From JAFGCL01 sp964492335 (lineage in GTDB: Bacteria; Chloroflexota; Dehalococcoidia; UBA2247; RBG-13-53-26), in assembly GCA_964492335.1 (NCBI GenBank), contig CAZBJX010000004.1, positions 48,191-112,190 on the forward strand: a DNA stretch of 64,000 bases, written 5' to 3'. Shown here in pieces: positions 59,801-64,000 of this stretch. Each line of letters opens with the position of its first letter. Position 1 is the first letter of the stretch. The position numbers and the translations under genes were made by a program. Below the pieces are notes generated by a model. It did not search any database, was not told the DNA's origin, and saw only the letters and a program-made list of their open reading frames with translations.

Positions 59801-60126
59801 TCAGCCGCGTCCGCGAGCGCTATGACCAGACAACGAACATGTCTGAAGCCATCATGTTCGCCTTCCGCCGCTCCGGCCTGGTGGTCCTGGGGGCAGCCGC
59901 CGTCATGCTGGTGGTCTTCCTGGCCTTCTCCCAGTCCCAGATCGTGATTGTCTCGGAGCTCGGCTTCGGGCTGGTGGTGTCCATCATCATCGACGCTACT
60001 CTCATCACCCTGCTCATGTCGCCCGCCTCCATGAAGCTCCTGGGCAAGTGGTTCTGGTGGTGGCCCGGCTTCCTGTCGTGGGTGCCGGACCTGCGGGTCA
60101 GGCCGCCCGACGACCCCGGACCCTGA
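56884..60126 (+). CDS. MMPL/RND-family membrane transporter
   Basis: This 1080-residue RND-superfamily protein of the MMPL type exports lipids or hydrophobic compounds using the proton gradient. Each half has one membrane helix, a large outer domain and five more helices. The first anchor is RVVTIWAVLLAVALGLFLTVF; the cores include VFMLGLALGIDHALFFAYRYREER and LFGISMDYFVFMVSRVRERY, with the acidic residues that carry protons. Long helical outer domains (repeated LEATGP, DTGARLSDTI) suggest a periplasmic coiled region. GTG 56884 has GGAGG eight bases upstream and is preferred over the longer frame. It follows a decayed copy of itself. Confidence 0.92.
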   Translation: MDSSKGSIFEGLARHCANHPWRVVTIWAVLLAVALGLFLTVFSKNMTTAIEFTTDTDSRKSESLFKNRFPRAAYKQENCVVTSNAYTADDPEFWAYVDGLWARLGDLRGRGVVRDVQYCDPVLRNGVPLVPPVLEEMVAAMQLIMDGNASSGQLTAASDHLRAAGIDLKAAAASFPADSVTGTGRTGLDGMLQGADGAAEIAGLLLLYDGLQKTYDALLPVTQGTVLTPEVRQATVSDLKATAIRLSEMAAYLEATGPGTPDRPTMVAGLKDFGEQGPMLAAMYEVKYAAQLGRDFAVMLTSDNLPTSAAVNSVVVDMQDTGARLSDTIAYVEQTVPDSQTRQTLLDGLSSAASQMNQYGSTVMPVLAGALEYIEDPASGFWGNAAERILRIGLGLARGYMQEQIATAEAGLVQLQQQTSTQIGQVSDGLATLHAQVSTQLPSAVAGIEAAKEGMAQAAGLVSSDRRTALFVIGLSEDADEAARHVLEVRKAVLTGNGIGIEEDTSFENGFRVRMVGSTNVTRDMQDVAFNDLKKSLLIAVPIALVVLLLVFGTLGAAMLPIVLSLVSIMVALGIAAVLGTWVPLNFAIQNIVFMLGLALGIDHALFFAYRYREERRKGRDKMEAIAISGSTASHAIFYAGIIVAIALVGILMIPSNMHHSLAMGAIIVVAVLTPASMTLLPALLSLTGNGIDFGRLPWQKRITDIEAPEASRTRGFWHWVTLPAMRAPLISLVLGTGIAVLFIWPVGHMKLSYSYVDTMPPDCVSRSGYDAMMAAGYPSLLVAPLDIAIDGYNKAAVRARTEEMVAELVADGQFITAIPLEANHDGDVAWKRVFLNMDPFTAEASDKVKQLRDHYIGNSFESAGGAAYVSGYGAFNNDFIDVTGSRLVPVLALVMGLSLLLMLVAFRSILLAVVLTIFNVLSVYGGYGLVVWAFQDGNIGFFTRISGIDSYVPIFLLCGLFGISMDYFVFMVSRVRERYDQTTNMSEAIMFAFRRSGLVVLGAAAVMLVVFLAFSQSQIVIVSELGFGLVVSIIIDATLITLLMSPASMKLLGKWFWWWPGFLSWVPDLRVRPPDDPGP

Positions 60127-60181
60127 GCAGCGCTCTTCCCGCGGCCCCCCGCGCCGCCGGGCCGCGAAGGTCTCTCGACAC

Positions 60182-60209
60182 ACAGGCCCGGGGGTCACCC
60201 CCGGCCTGT
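60182..60209 (+). terminator. Terminator after the MMPL gene
   Basis: A hairpin (ACAGGCCCGGGGG paired with CCCCCGGCCTGT, one bulged C) followed by TTTCC, 55 bp beyond the stop. Confidence 0.7.
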
Positions 60210-60222
60210 TTCCTGGCGGCGC

Positions 60223-60251
60223 TTGCAGCAGCCCACGCCGGACACTATACT
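60223..60251 (+). promoter_or_regulatory. Promoter of fixCX, giving a nearly leaderless mRNA
   Basis: TTGCAG (60223-60228), 17 bp, then TATACT (60246-60251). The ATG at 60260 is only 8 bp beyond the -10 box and has no Shine-Dalgarno. Confidence 0.6.
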
Positions 60252-60259
60252 CTTGAGCC

Positions 60260-61549
60260 ATGAGCGACGCCTTCGAGGTCATCGTGGTGGGCGCCGGCCC
60301 GGCCGGCTGCGCCGCGGCCTTCTGCCTGGCCCGGGCCGGCATAGAGGTCCTGCTGGTGGAGCGGGCCAGGTTCGCCGGGGGCAAGAACGTCACCGGCGGC
60401 GTCCTCTACGGCAGCGTCCTCAATGAGATCATGCCGGAGTTCTGGAAAGAGGCCCCCGTGGAGAGGCGGGTGCAGCGACATGTCATCTCCCTGCTCTCAG
60501 AGAAGTCCTCGGTCTCCATCGACTTCAACGCCGGCGACTCCGGGCAGCCCGAGACCGCCGGCTACATCGTGCTGCGGGCCAGGTTCGACCGCTGGTTGGC
60601 CCAGAAGGTGGAGGAGGCCGGGGGCATGGTGATTACCGGCAGCCGGGCCGACGACCTCATCATGGAGAACGGCCGCGTCGCCGGCATCGTCGCCGGCGGC
60701 GACAGCATGCCGGCCAGGGTGGTCATCGCCGCCGACGGCGTGAACTCGCTGCTGGCCGCTAAGGCCGGCCTGGGGGTGAGCCTCTCCGCCGACAACGTCA
60801 ACCAGGGGGTGAAGGAAGTCATCAGCCTGCCACGGCAGACCATCGAGGACCGCTTCAACGTCAGCGCCGATGGCGGGACGGCCGTCCACTACCTGGGCTT
60901 CTGCACCCGTGGCATCCACGGGGGCGGCTTCCTGTACACCAACCGGGAGAGCCTCTCCCTGGGGGTGGTGGCGCAGCTCGGGGCCCTGGTGAAGAACAAG
61001 TTGCGGAGCGTGGACCTGCTGGCCAGCTTCAAGGAGCACCCCGCCATCAGGGAGCTGATCAAGGGCGGCACCCCCGTGGAGTACTCCGCCCACCTGGTCC
61101 CCGCCGGGGGCCTGGGCATGATGCCCCGGCTCTACACAGACGGCATGCTGGTGGCCGGCGATGCCGCCGCCCTGGTCCTGGCGACCGGCCGGGCGCTGGA
61201 GGGGCTCAACTTCGCGCTGGCCTCGGGGATCGCCGCGGCGGAGACGGTCAAGCTCGCCCGCGAGAAGGGCGACTACAGCCGGGAGGCCCTGTCCCACTAC
61301 TCCAGGCAGCTGGCCTCGAGCTTCGTCCTCCAGGACCTCACGCACTTCCGGGGCGCCCCGCAATTCCTGGAGAACCCGCGGCTGTACAGCACCTATCCCG
61401 ACCTGGCCTGCAGCCTGGCCGGCAGGCTGTTCGAGGTGGACGGCCGGCCCAGGGCAACGGCCTGGCATCTGGCCAGGGAGGAGATGAAGGGCAGGGTCTC
61501 CTTCTGGCAGCTGGCCCGCGATGCCATGGCCTCCAGGAATGCGATATGA
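60260..61549 (+). CDS. fixC: FixC-like electron-transfer flavoprotein:quinone oxidoreductase
   Basis: This 429-residue flavoprotein accepts electrons from an ETF and passes them to quinone with FixX. It has the FAD motif VVGAGPAGCAAAFCLARAG, VLRARFDRWLAQKVEEAGG, IAADGVNSLLAAKAGL and GDAAALVLATGRALEGLNFALASG, as in FixC and archaeal/bacterial ETF-QO. The iron-sulfur part is encoded separately as the next gene (ATGA overlap). No fixA/fixB (ETF) genes are in the window. It probably drains electrons from the acyl-CoA dehydrogenases of the nearby beta-oxidation genes. Confidence 0.92.
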   Translation: MSDAFEVIVVGAGPAGCAAAFCLARAGIEVLLVERARFAGGKNVTGGVLYGSVLNEIMPEFWKEAPVERRVQRHVISLLSEKSSVSIDFNAGDSGQPETAGYIVLRARFDRWLAQKVEEAGGMVITGSRADDLIMENGRVAGIVAGGDSMPARVVIAADGVNSLLAAKAGLGVSLSADNVNQGVKEVISLPRQTIEDRFNVSADGGTAVHYLGFCTRGIHGGGFLYTNRESLSLGVVAQLGALVKNKLRSVDLLASFKEHPAIRELIKGGTPVEYSAHLVPAGGLGMMPRLYTDGMLVAGDAAALVLATGRALEGLNFALASGIAAAETVKLAREKGDYSREALSHYSRQLASSFVLQDLTHFRGAPQFLENPRLYSTYPDLACSLAGRLFEVDGRPRATAWHLAREEMKGRVSFWQLARDAMASRNAI

Positions 61550-61824
61550 GCGACATGACCATGGAGCAGAGGCTGGCGCTGGACCACTACGATGTGGACG
61601 GGGAGCCGCACATCAAAGTGAAGGCCCAGGCCTGCCAGGGCTGCGATCTGCGCCCGTGCCTCTATGTCTGCCCCGCGGAGTGCTTCAAGCTGAAGGACAA
61701 CCAGATCACCTTCAGCTATGAGGGCTGCCTGGAGTGCGGCAGCTGCCGCATCGTCTGCGAGCGCGATGGGATTGAATGGTCCTACCCCAGAGCCGGCTTC
61801 GGCATATCCTACGAGTACGGCTAG
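61546..61824 (+). CDS. fixX: FixX-like ferredoxin
   Basis: This 92-residue ferredoxin partner of FixC has Cys clusters in CQGCDLRPCLYVCPAECF and CLECGSCRIVCERDGIEW. The second, CXXCXXCXXXC-like, binds a [4Fe-4S] cluster; the first is partly changed as in other FixX proteins. It ends with GFGISYEYG, a typical FixX tail. Its ATG overlaps the fixC stop, so the two are made in equal amounts. It transfers electrons from the FAD of FixC towards quinone. Confidence 0.92.
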   Translation: MSDMTMEQRLALDHYDVDGEPHIKVKAQACQGCDLRPCLYVCPAECFKLKDNQITFSYEGCLECGSCRIVCERDGIEWSYPRAGFGISYEYG

Positions 61825-61836
61825 AGCCGCGGCGGG

Positions 61837-62481
61837 CTACCTCCCGGCCGGGTGGCTGTCGGCGTACCTGGCTTCCAGCGCCCTTATCAGGTCCCGGTAG
61901 GATGGCGAGTTGATCTTGTCCGTGGTCATGACGACGGCGTCCTCGCTGTTGTCGGTGTAGTAGCGGCGCCGGATCCCCACGGCCTTGAACCCGTACTTGG
62001 CGTACAGCACCTGGGCCCCGTGGTTGGACGCCCGGGCCTCCAGGGTGATGACATCGGCCCTCATCTGCATTGACAGCCTGATGATAGCCATCAGGAGAAG
62101 CTCCCCGACGCCCTGGCGCTGGTGACTCTTCCGCACGGCGATGGAGGTCAGGTGGGACTCGTCCACCATCATCCATATGGAGGCGTATCCGACGATCAGG
62201 GGACGGTCGTCGGCGACGGAGCGGGGAGAGGAGTGGTTCCGGCCAAGCACATGCCTGATCCTGGACACCACCGACTCCCAGGCGGTCTTCCTGGCCACCG
62301 GCCCTTCCACCCGGGGGCCGGCCCTGCGGGACTCGTCGCAGGCCACCAGGTAGCGCACCATGCTGGAGGCCATCTCACGCCTGAAGGATGGCGGCGGCCA
62401 CTCGGTGGGAAAGGCTTCACGGTCAATAGCGCTGACCTGAGGGATATCGTCAGCATTCATCGGCCGCACCAAGTAGCGCAT
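61837..62481 (-). CDS. RimI-like GNAT N-acetyltransferase with an insert
   Basis: This 214-residue protein matches the ribosomal-protein-alanine acetyltransferase RimI: RPMNADDIPQVSAIDREAFP at the start, HLTSIAVRKSHQRQGVGELLL (acetyl-CoA loop) and LEARASNHGAQVLYAKYGF. It is longer than usual RimI (about 150 aa) because 45 basic residues (50-94) are inserted between the first strands. It may acetylate S18 or other N-termini. No tsaB/tsaD genes, which often flank rimI, are seen. ATG 62481 is preferred; the longer frame starts with an unlikely Arg-rich segment. Confidence 0.85.
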   Translation of the reverse strand: MRYLVRPMNADDIPQVSAIDREAFPTEWPPPSFRREMASSMVRYLVACDESRRAGPRVEGPVARKTAWESVVSRIRHVLGRNHSSPRSVADDRPLIVGYASIWMMVDESHLTSIAVRKSHQRQGVGELLLMAIIRLSMQMRADVITLEARASNHGAQVLYAKYGFKAVGIRRRYYTDNSEDAVVMTTDKINSPSYRDLIRALEARYADSHPAGR

Positions 62482-62639
62482 CTCTGTGCTTCGCCCCCAC
62501 CTGCGGGCTACTATTCTATCACAGTGCACCAGGCAGGTGAACCGTCACAAAGGGGCCAGGTCGGCCGGGGGCCTGGCGCACGGCACCAGGCGGCCACCGG
62601 GAGATGAAGCGGGGTGACTGCCGCCATCCGGCGGTCAGG

Positions 62640-62819
62640 CTACTGCTTCAGAGAAGGCCTGCCAAGGCTGTCCAGCCAGGCTGTCACCACATCATCGGCC
62701 CGGGGGGATGCATCGGGGCTGGCCGCAACCGTGGAGGCGCTGTCGCTCTCCCTGCAGGAGAGCGACGCAGCCGCGGCCACTGCCCCCAGGAGGACCAGTA
62801 TGGCCAACGGATCAGCCAT
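62640..62819 (-). CDS. Possible small lipoprotein, 59 aa
   Basis: This short frame begins MADPLAILVLLGAVAAAASLSCRES, a plausible lipoprotein signal with the Cys following LS, then a Ser/Asp-rich mature part of about 40 residues. A longer in-frame start exists at 62864. AGGACCAG-like ribosome signals are weak. Size and lack of known family leave it uncertain; the signal-like N-terminus is the only real support. Confidence 0.4.
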   Translation of the reverse strand: MADPLAILVLLGAVAAAASLSCRESDSASTVAASPDASPRADDVVTAWLDSLGRPSLKQ

Positions 62820-63098
62820 AGCTAGAGAGTCCTGCACATTCGGTCCGCTGAAGACGGGGTTCATGTTCTGCCTGCCCTCCGATATCCCATCCTTGTCAAT
62901 GACTGTATCACTGCGATGTCACAACGGTGACTCTACGGGTCAGGATAGCCTCACGGAATCCTCACAGGGCGGGGTGCCGCCATACCCGGGGCGGCCCGTG
63001 CAAGTTGCGTTTGGCTCGCGTTCGGCCCCCACCGGCCGAACGCTGTTTCACAATCTAGCAGTCGCGGCGCCCACAGTCAACAGACAGTGAGATGCCGC
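62820..63098. other. Intergenic region without a convincing gene
   Basis: I see no good coding frame, RNA gene or repeat here. The right end holds the promoter of the zinc-ribbon gene. Composition is less GC-rich than the coding sequence near 62880-62950. Confidence 0.5.
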
Positions 63099-63127
63099 TT
63101 GCATATCCCCATTCTTTCGTGTATAGT
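63099..63127 (+). promoter_or_regulatory. Promoter of the zinc-ribbon gene
   Basis: TTGCAT (63099-63104), 17 bp, then TATAGT (63122-63127). The leader to the ATG at 63247 would be about 110 bases, long for this window and typical of cold-shock-type control of RNA-binding protein genes. Confidence 0.6.
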
Positions 63128-63246
63128 ACGCGTGGTGGTTACAGTGCAGGTTCTGCCAATCCTCTGGACAGGTATCCATGCGGAAGCTTGCAGGCTTTGG
63201 ATGACCCGGCTCTAGCCAACTAGTCTTAAGGAAAGGAGGTCATCCA

Positions 63247-63567
63247 ATGAGCCCTGCAGACAAGACTCTCCAATGCTCAGATTGCGGCACCAGCTTCACG
63301 TTCAGCGCTGAGGAGCAGGATTTCTTCGCTTCCAAGGGTTACACTAACGAACCCAAGCGCTGCCCGACCTGCCGCCAGTCCAAGAGGGCACAACGCGACG
63401 GCTCCGGTGGTGGCGGCTTCGGGGGTTCGAGGTCGAACCGTCAGATGTTCCCGGCAGTATGTGCCGAGTGCGGCGTTGAGACCCAGGTGCCATTCGAGCC
63501 CCGCGAAGGCAGACCCGTGTATTGCAGCCGCTGCTACGATAAGGTCAAGCCGAACAGCCGGCGCTAG
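63247..63567 (+). CDS. Zinc-ribbon protein (CxxC-type)
   Basis: This 106-residue protein has two zinc ribbons: CSDCGTSFTFSAEEQDFFASKG followed by RCPTCRQSKRAQRDG, and CAECGVETQVPFEPREGRPVYCSRC. A Gly/Ser/Arg linker (GGGGFGGSRSNRQ) joins them. The first half matches the bacterial probable-zinc-ribbon family, often encoded beside RNA-binding or cold-shock proteins. GGAAAGGAGG precedes the ATG. A good terminator follows, and the RRM gene lies next, so both may respond to stress or cold. Confidence 0.9.
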   Translation: MSPADKTLQCSDCGTSFTFSAEEQDFFASKGYTNEPKRCPTCRQSKRAQRDGSGGGGFGGSRSNRQMFPAVCAECGVETQVPFEPREGRPVYCSRCYDKVKPNSRR

Positions 63568-63587
63568 ACCTCACGGTAGACATCGAG

Positions 63588-63616
63588 CCAGAGGCTGGGG
63601 TTGCCCCAGCCTCTGG
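63588..63616 (+). terminator. Rho-independent terminator after the zinc-ribbon gene
   Basis: A perfect 13-bp stem (arm CCAGAGGCTGGGG), 3-base loop TTG, followed by TTTCTTC. Confidence 0.85.
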
Positions 63617-63681
63617 TTTCTTCAGACTCCCAAGACCCCTACCCAATCAGGAACCCAGCCGGCCGAAAGGAGAGCGCTACA

Positions 63682-64000
63682 GTGAAAATCTATGTCGGCA
63701 ACCTGCCTCGCGAACTGACCGAAGACGAGCTGCGCGTGGAGTTCGAAGCCTTCGGCAAGGTCGAGTCCGTGGCCATCGTGAAGGACCGCTACAGCGGACA
63801 GCCAAGGGGCTTCGCCTTCGTGGAGATGCCCACTAAGTCCGAGGCCGTGGCAGCACTGGCCGGATTGAAGGGCAAGATGGTCAGGGAACGGACCCTCGAC
63901 ATCAGCGAGGCTCGCCCTCGGCCCGCGGGCGGCCGGGGCGGCTTCGGCGGAGGCCGGGGCGGCCGGGGCGGCTTCGGCGGAGGCCGGGGCGGCCGCGGCG
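63682..64000 (+). CDS. Glycine-rich RRM RNA-binding protein (runs off right edge)
   Basis: This is an RNA-binding protein of the bacterial Rbp type with one RRM: RNP2 is KIYVGNLP and RNP1 is RGFAFVEM. About 75 residues of RRM precede a Gly/Arg/Phe (RGG-like) tail. The tail DNA is a tandem repeat of about 30 bp (GGCCGGGGCGGCTTCGGCGG and the rest), so it can expand or contract by slippage. The GTG start at 63682 has AAAGGAG upstream. About 106 codons are visible and the C-terminus is outside the window. Such proteins chaperone mRNA in the cold. Confidence 0.9.
   Translation, partial: MKIYVGNLPRELTEDELRVEFEAFGKVESVAIVKDRYSGQPRGFAFVEMPTKSEAVAALAGLKGKMVRERTLDISEARPRPAGGRGGFGGGRGGRGGFGGGRGGRG

Noticed and set aside
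56812..60126. Longer start of the MMPL gene at 56812
   Set aside because: The extra residues (SGWTVVTATAGYPRGGG) are unlike the family, and GTG 56884 has GGAGG at proper spacing.
57355..60393. 1012-codon minus-strand frame opposite the MMPL gene
   Set aside because: It is Asp/His/Gln/Gly-rich and repetitive, mirroring the codon bias of the MMPL gene; no motif supports it.

Overview
The window is GC-rich bacterial chromosome with genes packed on both strands. I saw no rRNA, tRNA or transposase gene. The gene mix suggests an uncultured anaerobic or facultative member of the Chloroflexota, probably a Dehalococcoidia-like lineage: archaeal-type CODH/ACS subunits, many short-chain dehydrogenases, split MaoC hydratases, a split acyl-CoA mutase, DUF35/thiolase pairs and a K+-independent H+-pyrophosphatase. 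This placement is inference from content, not from a marker gene.

Layout. 1-3.1 kb: 5' part of clpB, then two unrecognised genes. 3.2-9.4 kb (+): a tight operon encoding a ChlI/MoxR-like ATPase, a CooC/AcsF-like nickel ATPase, a ChlD-like AAA-vWA protein, FwdB-like and FwdD-like molybdopterin proteins and a CFeSP-type iron-sulfur protein. 9.4-17.6 kb (-): an archaeal-type CODH/ACS set (CdhA-like, small Cys-rich protein, CdhC, SDR, unknown, CdhB-like). 18.1-21.3 kb: a split B12-dependent acyl-CoA mutase divergent from its MeaB GTPase. 21.3-30.5 kb: Nudix proteins, CoaE, methyltransferase, a short CRISPR-like repeat array without cas genes, aldehyde dehydrogenase, a second MoxR-vWA (CoxE) pair and two VTT membrane proteins. 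30.8-34.5 kb: H+-pyrophosphatase and RlmN. 34.7-38.6 kb: two MaoC hydratase halves and three tandem paralogous SDRs. 38.8-45.1 kb: MarR regulator, GMC-type oxidoreductase, GNAT, TldD/TldE, then a CooT nickel protein with a Fur regulator. 45.2-55.3 kb: NadC, NadB, acyl-CoA dehydrogenase, a DUF35-thiolase-HMGS-like operon, LeuS and an enoyl-CoA hydratase-like protein. 55.4-60.1 kb: a decayed MMPL transporter copy followed by an intact one. 60.2-64 kb: FixC/FixX, RimI, a putative lipoprotein, a zinc-ribbon protein and the start of a glycine-rich RRM protein.

The most interesting part is 3.2-17.6 kb. The acetyl-CoA synthase keeps all six A-cluster cysteines with exactly the spacing of Moorella AcsB. 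The partner CODH-like protein has lost the His and Cys that hold the exo iron of the C-cluster, the proton-channel histidines and the catalytic Lys, but keeps the four other cluster cysteines and its ferredoxin domain. The FwdB-like protein appears to lack the Mo/W-ligating Cys. These sit beside a chelatase-like pair with a shared four-Cys insert and a nickel ATPase, with a CooT homologue elsewhere in the window. I infer a repurposed C1/acyl-CoA system in which an active ACS works with redox or scaffold partners that no longer do CODH or formylmethanofuran chemistry. Much of the rest (SDRs, MaoC pair, acyl-CoA dehydrogenase, thiolase/DUF35, enoyl-CoA hydratase, FixCX, mutase) fits beta-oxidation of fatty, branched or steroid-like acyl-CoAs delivering electrons and acetyl/propionyl-CoA.
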